A stretch of 64,000 nucleotides of DNA from Candidatus Enterovibrio escicola (GTDB lineage: Bacteria > Pseudomonadota > Gammaproteobacteria > Enterobacterales > Vibrionaceae). A program made the position numbers and the translations under genes. Shown here piece after piece: positions 1 to 8,857 of this stretch; the first letter of the stretch is position 1; each line of letters starts with the position of its first letter. The stretch lies in NCBI RefSeq assembly GCF_002464935.1, contig NZ_NBYY01000009.1, positions 124,001-188,000 of the forward strand, in the 5' to 3' direction. The notes beneath the pieces were generated by a model. The model searched no databases. It was not told the DNA's origin and saw only the letters and a program-made list of their open reading frames with translations.

Positions 1-687
1 ACCCCACTTAGGTCGAACTAACATCCCTTCTCGATAAAGAAAGGGTAATTGAAATGCAAACTGAGTCATACCCCCTAAAAACACACCTATTCCCAACCCT
101 ATCTCTGGTTGTTCAAGGTTGGGAGCAATCCAGATAGCCGCTGAAATCATGCCTACATTTAAGAAAACAGGAGTGAACGATGAAACAGCAAACCGTCCAA
201 GAGTGTTCAAAATTGAGCATGACAACGCTACGAATGAAATAAACCACAAATACGGAAACGTGATTTTTAATATGAGCGAAGCAAGTTCAAATTTGTATGC
301 AGAGGAACCCTCGTTAACCCAATCAATAAACCATCCTGCACCAAATAACGCCGCAATCACTGGCGATGCAATAACACCCATTAAGGTGACCAGCGTAACT
401 AATACCCCGAGTGTACCAGACACGTACGCAATTAATTCGCGAGTTTTATTTTTATCTTCACTGGCTTGATATTCTGAGAGTACAGGCACAAATGCTTGCG
501 AGAAGGCACCTTCAGCAAATAATCGACGCAGGAAGTTAGGAATTTTATTGGCGAAGAAAAACACATCAGCAGTAGCCCCTGCTCCCAAAAGGTTCGCAAT
601 CACCACATCCCTCACCAAACCCATGATCCTAGATACCATCGTCATGCAACTAACAACTATTCCAGAACGAAGCAATTGTTTTGACAC
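1..687 (-). CDS. murJ: MurJ lipid II flippase, N-terminal 229 codons (cut by window edge)
   Basis: Reading the complement from 687 gives an uninterrupted 229-codon frame to the window edge. It begins MSKQLLRSGIVVSCMTMVSR and contains RDVVIANLLGAGATADVFFF, followed by FANKIPNFLRRLFAEGAFSQ, the N-terminal signature of MviN/MurJ. MurJ is the MOP-superfamily inner-membrane flippase that moves lipid II to the periplasm for peptidoglycan synthesis. I chose the GTG at 687-685 because AGGAG (694-698) lies 6 nt upstream; the ATG two bases earlier is in another frame that stops quickly. Several hydrophobic membrane segments are visible. The gene is divergent from rpsT, as in vibrios and E. coli relatives. 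The C-terminal half and the usual downstream ribF and ileS lie outside the window. Confidence 0.95.
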   Translation of the reverse strand, partial: MSKQLLRSGIVVSCMTMVSRIMGLVRDVVIANLLGAGATADVFFFANKIPNFLRRLFAEGAFSQAFVPVLSEYQASEDKNKTRELIAYVSGTLGVLVTLVTLMGVIASPVIAALFGAGWFIDWVNEGSSAYKFELASLILKITFPYLWFISFVALSCSILNTLGRFAVSSFTPVFLNVGMISAAIWIAPNLEQPEIGLGIGVFLGGMTQFAFQLPFLYREGMLVRPKWG

Positions 688-908
688 ATATATCTCCTTA
701 AAATGGTCGCCCTCTTATTAATTCCCTAGTGGTTTACTTCCACCATACTGACGATAACTTTTTTGAAAAAATAGTTCATTTTACTCATAGACGGCTTACT
801 TCAGGCGAATAATCTTGATAGGGTTTTTCGCCATATTAACCGCGATAGTCACTATCCGCCAATGCTAGAGAGTCTAGCGTGCGTATGGTTGATCTCTGCA
901 TAAATGAA

Positions 909-966
909 TTGACAACACAAGTGTTCCGAGGCATATTCCTTGACCTAAACTGTCACCGAATATAAT
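909..966 (+). promoter_or_regulatory. Putative tandem rpsT promoters
   Basis: Two sigma70-like signals precede rpsT. The upstream one is TTGACA (909-914), a 17-nt spacer and CATATT (932-937). The downstream one is TTGACC (940-945), a 15-nt spacer and TATAAT (961-966). The E. coli rpsT gene also has two promoters. The second spacer is short, so the exact boxes are uncertain. The rest of the 690-908 interval should hold the divergent murJ promoter, which I could not pick out. Confidence 0.45.
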
Positions 967-984
967 AATATTGGAGTTATACCC

Positions 985-1245
985 TTGGCGAATATTAAAT
1001 CTGCTAAGAAGCGGGCAATTCAATCAGAGAAGTGCCGCCAGCATAATGCAAGTCGTCGCTCAATGATGCGCACCTACATGAAAAAAACCATCGCAGCCAT
1101 CGTAGCGGGTAACAAAGAAGTGGCCACTATAGCATATAGTGAAATACAATCTATTCTTGACCGGATGGCTACTAAAGGCCTGATCCACAAAAACAAGGCT
1201 GCTCGTAATAAAGCAAACTTAATTGCTAAAATTAAAGCTATGTGA
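985..1245 (+). CDS. rpsT: 30S ribosomal protein S20
   Basis: The 86-residue product ([19 protein letters not shown] at the start, ending LIAKIKAM) is basic and helical, with the length and sequence of bacterial S20, which binds 16S rRNA in the body of the small subunit. The start codon is TTG at 985. E. coli rpsT also starts with UUG, and the rare start is tied to autogenous control by S20 in that species. A GGAG ribosome site lies about 8 nt upstream. It is divergent from murJ. An A-rich/T-rich inverted repeat follows the stop. No defects were seen. Confidence 0.97.
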   Translation: MANIKSAKKRAIQSEKCRQHNASRRSMMRTYMKKTIAAIVAGNKEVATIAYSEIQSILDRMATKGLIHKNKAARNKANLIAKIKAM

Positions 1246-1259
1246 TAACTCTTAGTGTT

Positions 1260-1293
1260 TAAATAAAAAATTGCAGAAAGCCGTTTTTTATTT
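1260..1293 (+). terminator. Weak terminator-like repeat after rpsT
   Basis: AAATAAAAAA (1260-1269) is mirrored by TTTTTTATTT (1284-1293) across a short loop just after the rpsT stop. The stem is almost pure A/T, so it is only a plausible terminator. Confidence 0.35.
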
Positions 1294-1442
1294 ATTTTTC
1301 ATAATGCAGTACTCATTTAGGCACTAATCTTACCTCCAATAGAGTATTGTAATGTTAGAGTACGATAATACAGAATCACAGCGATAAAATAGCATTTCAG
1401 TATAAATTAGATAAGGAGCGTTAAAGCATAGCATCCGTCAGA

Positions 1443-2039
1443 TGAAATACACAGGTGTTATATCGTGCATCGCCATCAAAGACTCTAAAAAATAACGTTT
1501 GGAGAGCTATATCTAAAACTCGCTCTAACACGTGTATTGAAGATGTGATCTATCTCGGCAATTTCCTCATCATTGACCTCGTTGTGGTCAGTTTCCTTTA
1601 TCTGACGTTAGGGTTGTGAACTCATGGAAAGTGTGGAATTGACAATATCAACAAACGTCTCCATCACTGTACCTGCCTGCTTATTTGGTATCTTTAACTA
1701 AGGGCAGCAGCATTTATTGGCTGTACCCACCACAATAGTTGTGCCTAGGTGTAGAGTTGGAGCGGGTTCCTTTATCCTGTTTTAGTGCAAAGCGATGATA
1801 GCATACGCCTTGAAAATTGTTTGGGATATGGCTCTTTCTTTCTCGACTGATAGTGGAGTGAACACAAGCAAGTATTTGAGCAATCTGGTTAAATGAATCA
1901 CCCTCAACTAATCGTTTCTCAATATAAAATCGGTCATTATCATTTAACTGTTTACGAACCATGCACATCTCCAAGCAAAAATGAGGATACGGAGGTGTAC
2001 TTTAGTCTGGCTGATTCACCGCTAGGTTGTGCATTCCAG
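1443..2039 (-). mobile_element. IS30-family relic with internal deletion
   Basis: On the minus strand, 1974-1714 encodes an IS30 N-terminal helix-turn-helix (LNDNDRFYIEKRLVEGDSFN, then IAQILACVHSTISRERKSH). From about 1680 to 1480 come decayed pieces of the catalytic C-terminus (NDEEIAEIDHIFNTRVRASF after frameshift). The central catalytic part is missing. The ends look like terminal repeats: TGAAATACACAG at 1443 and its imperfect inverse GTTGTGCATTCCA ending at 2039. Related IS30 relics occur at 3070, 16690, 43975, 57385 and 63658. The transposase is dead. Confidence 0.75.
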
Positions 2040-2258
2040 ATGACGGAGGACGTTTTAATAGTGTTTATTATAATGACAAGAAATAGGAATTTTACACATG
2101 AAAAAGCTATCGAAGACATCACTCGCTATGGTCAAATCTGGTATACAGCTTCCATAGCAGTATCCTGATAATTGACGTTTGTTTTACGAATGTCATCTCT
2201 GAATTTCACGCCTTTGATAACCTCCGCGAGTAATTTAAAACCTCGCAGCCTACGTCAG

Positions 2259-2277
2259 TTAACCTCAGATCTGCATA
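2259..2277. mobile_element. Isolated IS982 terminus upstream of yajG
   Basis: The 19 bp here match the right terminal repeat of the IS982 copies in this window (AACCTCAGATCTGCATA), with no IS body attached. It lies about 75 bp before yajG. It is a footprint of a lost element or a recombination scar. The rest of 2040-2353 shows no recognisable gene. Confidence 0.6.
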
Positions 2278-2353
2278 CGTCATTGTCTCCCACAGAAAAT
2301 TTGTTATTATCGTATCTCTTCAAATGGACAAAATTAAAGGGATCTGTTAACCC

Positions 2354-2926
2354 ATGAAAATAATTCTACTTGTCTCAGGGCTGGTTTTCGGTCTGAATGC
2401 TTGCTCTACACCTCCGGTGTATCCGATAACTATAGCACCCCAACCAACCATATCGTCTGCTCCTGTCGCTCAAAATAAATCCGTCATGGTCGATAGTCGT
2501 GATCTACGTATCGCACAATTTGTGGCTTTCGTCGATAATGGTCGAGAAAATGTCCAACCTATTCATGCCACATCAAACATTCTTGACGTCCTTGAAGATG
2601 TATTAATTCGTCAGCTGAACTCTCAAGGTTTTTATGTGAATACCGATGGTATTGGAAAACTTCGTCTAGATTTGCTTGATGCACTTGTCAAAGTAAAAAA
2701 CTCCGTGTTTTCACATGAAATGACCACAAATGTACAAATTCAGCTCGTTGCAGAAACTAAAAATAATAAGCTGGTTAAGCGTTATACTGGGAGATCAACC
2801 ATAGAAGGAACAATGAATGCGTCGGTTGAAGACATTGGAGTTGCATTAAACAGCCTGCTTGAAGTGGTACTAAAGGACATTGCCCGTGACGAACAGATGA
2901 TAACCTTCCTAAACGAGAATTTCTAA
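2354..2926 (+). CDS. yajG: YajG-family outer-membrane lipoprotein
   Basis: The 190-residue protein starts with a lipoprotein signal peptide, MKIILLVSGLVFGLNACSTP, with the lipobox LNAC placing the lipidated Cys at residue 17. The rest is a single soluble domain of the YajG family (Pfam lipoprotein_16), with VMVDSRDLRIAQFVAF near residue 45 and an alternating hydrophobic C-terminal part. The function of YajG is not established. Length fits the family (about 190). Its stop codon overlaps the start of a short downstream frame (TAATG). Upstream is an IS982 scar; the native promoter probably lies between 2278 and 2350. Confidence 0.85.
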   Translation: MKIILLVSGLVFGLNACSTPPVYPITIAPQPTISSAPVAQNKSVMVDSRDLRIAQFVAFVDNGRENVQPIHATSNILDVLEDVLIRQLNSQGFYVNTDGIGKLRLDLLDALVKVKNSVFSHEMTTNVQIQLVAETKNNKLVKRYTGRSTIEGTMNASVEDIGVALNSLLEVVLKDIARDEQMITFLNENF

Positions 2927-3039
2927 TGCATATAATACTTAAATCCGTGTTTACAAAACTCCTATTGTTTGGTGCCACAATACCCTCAACCCTCATGGCC
3001 TGTATACTTTATCATAAAAGTCAACGCACAGTCATGTAG
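2926..3039 (+). pseudogene. Truncated exported-protein stub after yajG
   Basis: An ATG overlapping the yajG stop opens a 37-codon frame, MHIILKSVFTKLLLFGATIP then STLMACILYHK, which looks like a signal peptide and then stops. The sequence then runs into IS30 debris. The translationally coupled start suggests a former second gene of a yajG operon, cut short by IS activity. I cannot tell which gene it was. Confidence 0.45.
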
Positions 3040-3069
3040 CTTAATACAGAAACTTTGCCCTCCATCATT

Positions 3070-3660
3070 TGAAATGCACAGATATCATATCTTAAACCAC
3101 CATTAAATACTTTAAAAAATATCGTTAGGAAAGCAATATCCAAGACTCACTCTACCACGTGTATTCACGATATGTTCTATCTTAATCAATTTCCTCATTA
3201 TTGACCTCGTTGAAATTAGTTTTCTTTGACAAAAATCGCCTTATCAGACCATTGATATGCTAATTTAGCCCTGATCATTTGATCTATAAAGGTCTAGCAA
3301 AACAGAAATAATCGTCTTTGATTTTAGCGCTCTCTTCATGACCTCTGTACGCTGTATCGTTGTCTGACGTGATGGTTTTAAGTCATGGAAAGTGGAATTT
3401 ACAATATCAATAAACGTTTCCACCACTGTACCCCCCTGCTTATTAGGCATCTTTCTGATGCAGCAGAGTTTATTGGCTTTATCCACCAAGGTAAGCAGAA
3501 AAGATTTCTGTCACGTTCCGACGACCGTGTCATTACTAACTAACCAAACTCGACCTTATCGTCTGCAATATCAGTCCATTTCTCAATGCAAATACGGTTC
3601 TTTATATTTTACCTTATCGTCGCTGCTCATTTTAATTTTGTAGGGTTTGCTATGCCAAGG
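3070..3660 (-). mobile_element. IS30-family relic
   Basis: The minus strand around 3560-3265 encodes a decayed IS30 catalytic core: DTVVG near 3540, then after a frameshift VDKANKLCCIRKMPNKQGGT. This is the DDE region that follows the first catalytic Asp. Pieces of the C-terminus appear toward 3100 in other frames. The left end TGAAATGCACAG at 3070 matches the ends of the other IS30 relics. From 3661 to 3840 I see no recognisable gene. Confidence 0.65.
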
Positions 3661-3840
3661 AATGTCCTTGTATAGGACACCGTCATTACTTCTGTCATGC
3701 CATATACACCGGTACATCGTGCTTTAGGCGGTCTAAGTTCACCTCTAATCACATAGGGTAACGTATGCGTGCTGAGACGCTCATGAATGCACCTCCCTCC
3801 GTTACCTGAAATATACATGTGTGTAAACAGGATAGTGTTT

Positions 3841-3895
3841 ATCACAAACGTTTATTAACCGAAACAGAAATGTATCGTTATAAGCAGTTGCTCAG
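3841..3895 (+). mobile_element. IS5-A C-terminal fragment
   Basis: A 55-bp piece reads like YHKRSLAETAMFRYKQLL, the conserved tail of the IS903-type transposase, and then joins directly to the 5' end of another IS5-A copy. It is the scar of one IS5-A inserted in or recombined with another. Confidence 0.6.
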
Positions 3896-5249
3896 GGCGT
3901 TGTTTCCCCAAATATTTGCACTAATCACAATTCCTACGATTAGATCATTATGGAATTAAGTGGAAGGTGATGATGGGAAAGGTCAAGCACAAAATCAACA
4001 ACTGGAAACAATATAATCAAGCATTAGTAAACCTTGGCTCAATGACTTTTTGGATAAACGACGCTGCCATTAAGGCATGGCTTTGCCAAAGCATCACGGT
4101 CATCATAACAGTGAATTTATATCTTTCTATATTACGATTAAAACGACATTGATGGTAAAAGATATTTTCACTCTCCCACTTCGTGCGTTAACAGGCGGCC
4201 TCAATTCGGTTTTACGTTGAAGAATATCCCGCTGAAATTCCATAGATACACTTGCATTAACCTCAGATTTGCATAAGCGCTTGCTTATCAAACCAACTCA
4301 TCTTGATGCTCAGCTTCTTTGGTTGAAATGAATACGCGATACGCCCCACCAGCAAATTGACCATTAAAGATGATATAACTACACGGTGCCGAGAATTCTC
4401 GATTTGAGATATATGTTTTAGTTGGCCAAAAACGGTTTCAATAATAAATCGTTTCTGGAGCATCAGGCGGTTACAAAGTTTCATCACTTTGGGTTTCATA
4501 TTTTTTCACACCCGTTATCAGTGTAACTCCCTTATCTACAAGTTCCCGCTACAATGGATCAGAGATATAAACTTTATCCCCGTAGAACCACCCCGTCGTT
4601 TCTTCTCATCTCTTCGCGTTACCTTTAAAAAACTGATGTTTAAGAATGCGTAGGTTGTAACAAACCTATAGCTTGGATGAATCAACGAAGGTAATCACTG
4701 ACGGTGAGTGAGGTAAAAGCAAAGCGGAACCAAAAAATCTTGCATGAGCTTGAGCATCCTTGTGTAGCTAACTAATTTAGGAAATTCGTTCGTGAGGTAA
4801 CGGCAAACAAAGTGGATAAAATAGGTCTTGCAGTCTCAATACCCAGATTGATAGAAAGCTATCACTATCGTCATCACTTCGCTAACTGAGAGGCGAAAAG
4901 GCTTGTTTCTTTGTTTGATATCGGAAGAAATTAGGTGTTTTTCCTATGCAGGGAGGAAACTCTGGTAGAAGTCGTCGACATCGACGAAAACAGCGGCTAA
5001 GTTATTCATTCCCAAGTCCTTCGGAAGTCAATAGTTTATTTCAAACGATCAGATCGCGACTTGGGTATTTAGTTCATTTCTTATCTGCAGTTCAGGTTAA
5101 TTATAATGCTCAAGTTAGTGAACCACTTGAAAATATGAAAGTGATAAATAAAATTTCAAGACTCGGTATTCCTGTTAGCCAGCAGACAAATTAAGACTAT
5201 AAAAAATATTGGGATTAGTTCGTTATAGGCCTGATTTAATCAACAACGC
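3896..5249 (+). mobile_element. IS5-A copy (IS903 type) whose middle is replaced by IS982
   Basis: The terminal repeat GGCGTTGTTTCC starts at 3896 and the mirrored end AACAACGC finishes near 5249. The 5' part (from 3970) encodes MMGKVKHKINNWKQYNQALV, the usual start of this transposase, followed by stops and frameshifts. The 3' part (5098-5194) encodes VSEPLENMKVINKISRLGIP and ends QQTN. The DDE core between them is absent, and an IS982 sits there instead. The junction at 5097/5098 recurs at 13967. Confidence 0.8.
4260..5097 (-). mobile_element. IS982 copy with internal deletion, nested in IS5-A
   Basis: It is bounded by ACCTCAGATTTGCATAAG (4260) and the mirrored TTCAGGT (5097). The minus strand holds the IS982 transposase in pieces, including MKPKVMKLCNRLMLQKRFII (4499 downward). 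About 150 bp are missing relative to full copies (about 990 bp). The deletion endpoints coincide with a CCGTA repeat that in full copies occurs on both sides of the lost part (near 4580). The flanks are GCATTA and TAATTA, so no clean duplication remains. Confidence 0.8.
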
Positions 5250-5462
5250 TGTTTGACTGGACAGTGGCGGATTTCAAACCTGAATTCAGGTATTCTCCCT
5301 TAATTCTTCTACAAAGAATTGAATAACAGGATAAAAATTACTTTCTTAACTAAAAGTTTTGCTATCACTATTTTTAATAATCTATTGTCTGTATGGTCAT
5401 AATCGGGCATCATCTTGTGCAACAAATCCTACGATTAGTACATACAATTAGAACTTTTAGGC

Positions 5463-5481
5463 AATTGATGACAAATCAATT
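5463..5481. promoter_or_regulatory. Dyad upstream of brnQ, possible operator
   Basis: AATTGAT (5463-5469) and ATCAATT (5475-5481) form a perfect 7-bp inverted repeat around GACAA, 27 bp before the brnQ start. It could be a regulator site. No regulator family is implied. Confidence 0.3.
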
Positions 5482-5507
5482 ATACGCACACACGAAGGTA
5501 GTACGAA

Positions 5508-6815
5508 GTGAGAGATAATTTAAAGGCTAATGATATACTGGCACTAGGGTTTATGACTTTCGCGTTTTTCCTCGGGGCAGGCAATCTAATTTTCCCACCG
5601 CAAGCAGGATTGCTCGCAGGTGAGCATATGTTTTCAGGTATGCTAGGTTTTCTGATTACAGCAGTGGGTCTTCCCTTGATTGGTATCATCGCAATCGCTG
5701 TATCCGGAGGTTGTTGGAAGGGATTAACCCGTGATCTTCCTGTCTCAGTGGCTACATTGATGGCGGTATTAATTTTTATCATCATCGGTCCTGCATTCGC
5801 GGCGCCACGTGCGGGTCTAGTTGCTTACGAAATGGGATTTAAGCCGTTTCTGAGTGATGAAAGTGAGCTTGAATTGGTACTCTTCTCTGTCTCGTTTTTC
5901 ACCATTGTCATGTTTTTATCTCTGTTTGAAGGAAAATTGATTGACACTATTGGTAAACTATTAACACCCATCTTGTTTGTGTCACTGTCTATTCTTGCTA
6001 TTTCCGTCATAGTAAACCCCTTAGGTGATATCGGTGCCGCACAAGGCACGTACATTGATCAAGCATTTACCACAGGTTTCCTTGAAGGTTATAATACTAT
6101 GGATACCTTAGCTGCCTTGATGTTTGGCATGTTGATTGTGGATGTAATCCGTAAAAAAGGCATCAACTCTGATGCACAGACGTGCAGGTATCTAATATTG
6201 GCAGGGGTGATTGCCGCAGTGGGTCTGACGATTGTTTACGTATCACTATTTTATTTAGGCGCAACCGCATCAACTGTAGCGATTGGTGCAACAAATGGTG
6301 GCTCAATTTTGTCTTCATACGTGACGGTTCTGTTTGGTTCTACGGGACAAATTGTCTTATCAACCATTATTATTCTGGCATGTCTGACCACGGTTATAGG
6401 CCTTGTATCAGCATGTGCTGATTACTTTAGTATCTTAAGTGATAAATTCAATTATCACCAATGGGTTGTGATTCTGTCGATTGCTTCTGCAGTTGTGTCA
6501 AACGTAGGTTTGACACAATTGATTGCAGTTTCAATTCCTGTATTATTTTGCTTATATCCAGTTGCGATCGCTCTGATTGCGTTGACCTTCCTTCGTAGCT
6601 TCATGCCTAACCCAATCCTAACATATCGTGTAGTGTTGGGGGTGTCATTAATGTTTACATTGATTGATGCTGCGAAAGTTGGTGGTGTTGATATGTCAAT
6701 GTTTAGTGGTTTGCCACTGTTTAACTATGGCATGGTATGGCTGGTTCCGACTTTGATTGCTATGATTGTGATGCGCTTTGTCGATCCAAAAAAATGCCAG
6801 TCATCTTACGCTTAA
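5508..6815 (+). CDS. brnQ: Branched-chain amino acid:cation symporter
   Basis: The 435-residue membrane protein belongs to the LIVCS family, which imports leucine, isoleucine and valine with Na+ or H+. The N-terminus ILALGFMTFAFFLGAGNLIF, followed by PPQAGLLAGEHMF, is the BrnQ signature. About twelve hydrophobic segments can be traced, and the length is normal for the family. The start is GTG at 5508, with an AAGG motif about 12 nt upstream. It stands alone between IS debris on the left and decayed sequence on the right, and is intact. Sodium coupling is inferred from vibrio homologues. Confidence 0.93.
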   Translation: MRDNLKANDILALGFMTFAFFLGAGNLIFPPQAGLLAGEHMFSGMLGFLITAVGLPLIGIIAIAVSGGCWKGLTRDLPVSVATLMAVLIFIIIGPAFAAPRAGLVAYEMGFKPFLSDESELELVLFSVSFFTIVMFLSLFEGKLIDTIGKLLTPILFVSLSILAISVIVNPLGDIGAAQGTYIDQAFTTGFLEGYNTMDTLAALMFGMLIVDVIRKKGINSDAQTCRYLILAGVIAAVGLTIVYVSLFYLGATASTVAIGATNGGSILSSYVTVLFGSTGQIVLSTIIILACLTTVIGLVSACADYFSILSDKFNYHQWVVILSIASAVVSNVGLTQLIAVSIPVLFCLYPVAIALIALTFLRSFMPNPILTYRVVLGVSLMFTLIDAAKVGGVDMSMFSGLPLFNYGMVWLVPTLIAMIVMRFVDPKKCQSSYA

Positions 6816-8038
6816 CCTTATGCCTATCGCGTTTGATTGTAAATTCGGTAACAAGCTAAAAGTGAGAACCTACTATTGTGCTTAATACCAGTTCATCAAT
6901 TGGTAGATTCGTCGATTTTATCAAGGATTAATAATATCCTCAGATGTATGTTTTTTTGCATGCATCTGGATGCTATACTCGCGGTAATTGGCTTTATTTT
7001 CATAACAGGAGGATCAGTCTACGCGTTATGAAAGTGAGATTGACAAAGAAAAAACTAGGGACTCAACGTGTGAAGGTTGAGTACGCTTCCGCGTAAAAAT
7101 ACAACTGTTTACATCAGTAGGTTGGAACACTGCAAAGATTTCTTAAAATCAGCGCATCCGTTAAACGACTTTCAGGCACTGTCCAAAAGACTACGAATAG
7201 CTGGAGAAGCTAAAGCCATTGAAAATAAGGATTCAAACGGCTACTTTTCAACCACTGCAACCCTAAAGATCATCAAAAATTTCATCAATTTTACTTATCA
7301 GCACACCTTTCAAGGTGCCACCTATGTTGAACAGTAATTTGGCGTAAAGTATATAATTATAGGCATGAATAAATTCCTCCATCACAATGACTTCCGACAT
7401 AAAGTGCCTAGAAATATTCCCCGAAATTTTTACGTAAAAAACAACGGGATTACATCCGTCACTATGATAAACACAAAGTACACTGCAGCAAGTATGAAAT
7501 CATTGTATTCATTTATGCTGTCCATCTAGTGTAAATGATAAAGATCACCCATGGATGGATATGTACAGGATAAGATAAAGCACTTGAAACCACAACTCTA
7601 TGCAGTAGACTGAGCATTATTGATGCGTTAAACATTGCTAATATTGAAAGTACAGTTATAAGCGGATATGACATCATCGATGGTCTAAATATTGTTAGTC
7701 TTTTCTGCAAGTTAAAAACTGACTTACCCATTGACTCATACACTGCATATAATCTCGGATCGAATGGGATATTACCGAAGTGACTTCATTATCCCAAAGC
7801 GACTACCTAAAGATCTGAGCGAAGAATAAATTAAGAAGCTGTCTGAAGACTATGATGTAGGTAATATGAAAAAGCGCAAAAAGAAAGAATTATGGAGTTG
7901 TTGTATAACCACTGGTGGTTTATTTGAACTTCTCATCCTAACCATGGAAAATGTAAGTTTGCGCTATGGGATGGTGCGAGTAATTGTTAAATGAGGAAAA
8001 AAACTGTTAAATGAGGAAAAAAATATTTGGCGACTCTA
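6816..8038. other. Gene-poor decayed region with unrecognised coding-like stretches
   Basis: No intact gene is recognisable. After brnQ there is a hairpin (CAGATGTATG and GCATGCATCTG around T7, about 6939-6966) followed by a TATACT box. An AGGAGG-like site near 7008 precedes a 22-codon frame. Short open stretches follow: 7077-7337 (TTVYISRLEHCKDFLKSAHP, GTG start), 7364-7531 (MNKFLHHNDFRHKVPRNIPR), and 7610-7785, which reads IIDALNIANIESTVISGYDI in one frame. A frame near 7770-7900 gives YRSDFIIPKRLPKDLSEE before a stop. These look like one or more real genes broken by frameshifts, but I could not assign a family. Confidence 0.4.
7984..8023. repeat. Tandem duplication of a 20-bp unit
   Basis: The unit YTGTTAAATGAGGAAAAAAA occurs at 7984-8003 and again at 8004-8023, differing only at the first base. 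It lies just before an IS982 end and is probably a slippage duplication. Confidence 0.8.
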
Positions 8039-8074
8039 GCATTTAGTTCATTTCTTATCGCAGCTCAGGTTATT
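8039..8074 (-). mobile_element. IS982 left-end fragment
   Basis: About 36 bp match the left end of the other IS982 copies (TTCATTTCTTATCGCAGCTC, then AGGT). Nothing else of the element is present. Confidence 0.6.
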
Positions 8075-8075
8075 T

Positions 8076-8460
8076 ATTTCGAGTTATCAGAAGAACAAAG
8101 GTGCGATATTTTCATGCAAAGAGTCTTGTAGACTACAAAGTAGAAGTCAATAAGATTGTTGCTGATAAAGGTTATGACAGCACATTATTCAAAAAATATG
8201 TAGAGCTTAAAGGTGGAAAGAGCATCGTTGCTAAACAAAATTATGGGAGAGATATCGATAAAAGTGGTATAGACTTATCTCTATATAAGTATCGTCATTT
8301 AGTAGAGAACTCCTTTGGGAAATTCGACCCTATCATTCAGTTCTAACTATAAATGACAAATTAGGAAGAAATTGTGTCAGCATAGTATCATTGGCATTTA
8401 TATTAATGTGGTTGTTGTTATATTGTTGGACGAATTTTGTACAGAAAAGATCAAAAGCAT
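8076..8460 (+). mobile_element. IS5-B (IS1031/IS427-like) C-terminal transposase fragment
   Basis: The frame at 8101-8346 reads KIVADKGYDSTLFKKYVELK and, later, DLSLYKYRHLVENSFGKFD: the second catalytic Asp and the final Glu region of IS5-type DDE transposases of the short IS1031/IS427 kind. After a frameshift near 8346 the typical end continues as DKLGRNCVSIVSLAFILMWL. The element end lies near 8450 (TTTTGTACAGAAAAGATC). The N-terminal half is absent. A homologous C-terminal piece lies at 12793-13046 on the other strand. Confidence 0.75.
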
Positions 8461-8482
8461 CTAATAACCTGAAACAATGATT

Positions 8483-8855
8483 ATCAGGTACTCATCGGAA
8501 AAATGTTCTCTTTAACTGATCTATATCATACATGTCATCTTCCAGATTTTGTCGTACTGGTTCAAATAGTAAGGTATCGAAAGCAGTACAACGGCCTATT
8601 TGTATCTGTGTTGAATTTTCGGTTGATCTAATTGGTGCAATGCTACTGGTGGCTATCGCCAGCTTAGTATGGATACTGACAGTATGGCCAAGATTAATTA
8701 TCTTACTTAGTCACATCCCTTGTGATGCGTGATAGCAACATGTTAACGCGGTACTTGATCTTTCAGTGGCTAGTGATGCTACTTTATAGGTTAGAAGATG
8801 TATTTAAGCGGTATAAGTTTGGTGACATCACGAGGGTAGGAAAACAGGAATACAC
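8483..8855 (+). pseudogene. ptsP: ptsP (PTS-Ntr enzyme I) 3' relic
   Basis: Reading across several frames gives the end of PtsP. One frame reads TDLYHTCHLPDFVVLVQIV, the next RPICICVEFSVDLIGAMLLV (compare RPVSLCGEMASDP in enzyme I proteins), then LSMDTDSMAKINYL in a third, with an internal stop, and a tail ending GKQEYT just before the TauE/SafE start. PtsP passes phosphate from PEP to NPr. At least two frameshifts and stops make this non-functional. In vibrios and E. coli ptsP lies between rppH and lgt, so this is its native 3' flank. The matching 5' relic is next to rppH at about 38.9 kb. The alignment is from memory, but the order of matched motifs is correct. Confidence 0.75.
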
Positions 8856-8857
8856 TC

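Noticed and set aside
119-469. 116-codon frame on the plus strand
   Set aside because: It is antisense to murJ, whose minus-strand frame is continuous and clearly conserved.
1893-2168. 91-codon plus-strand frame
   Set aside because: It overlaps the IS30 N-terminus on the opposite strand and shows no family features.
8532-8732. 66-codon frame as a novel small membrane protein
   Set aside because: Its residues match the C-terminal region of PtsP and continue in other frames, so it is part of the ptsP relic.
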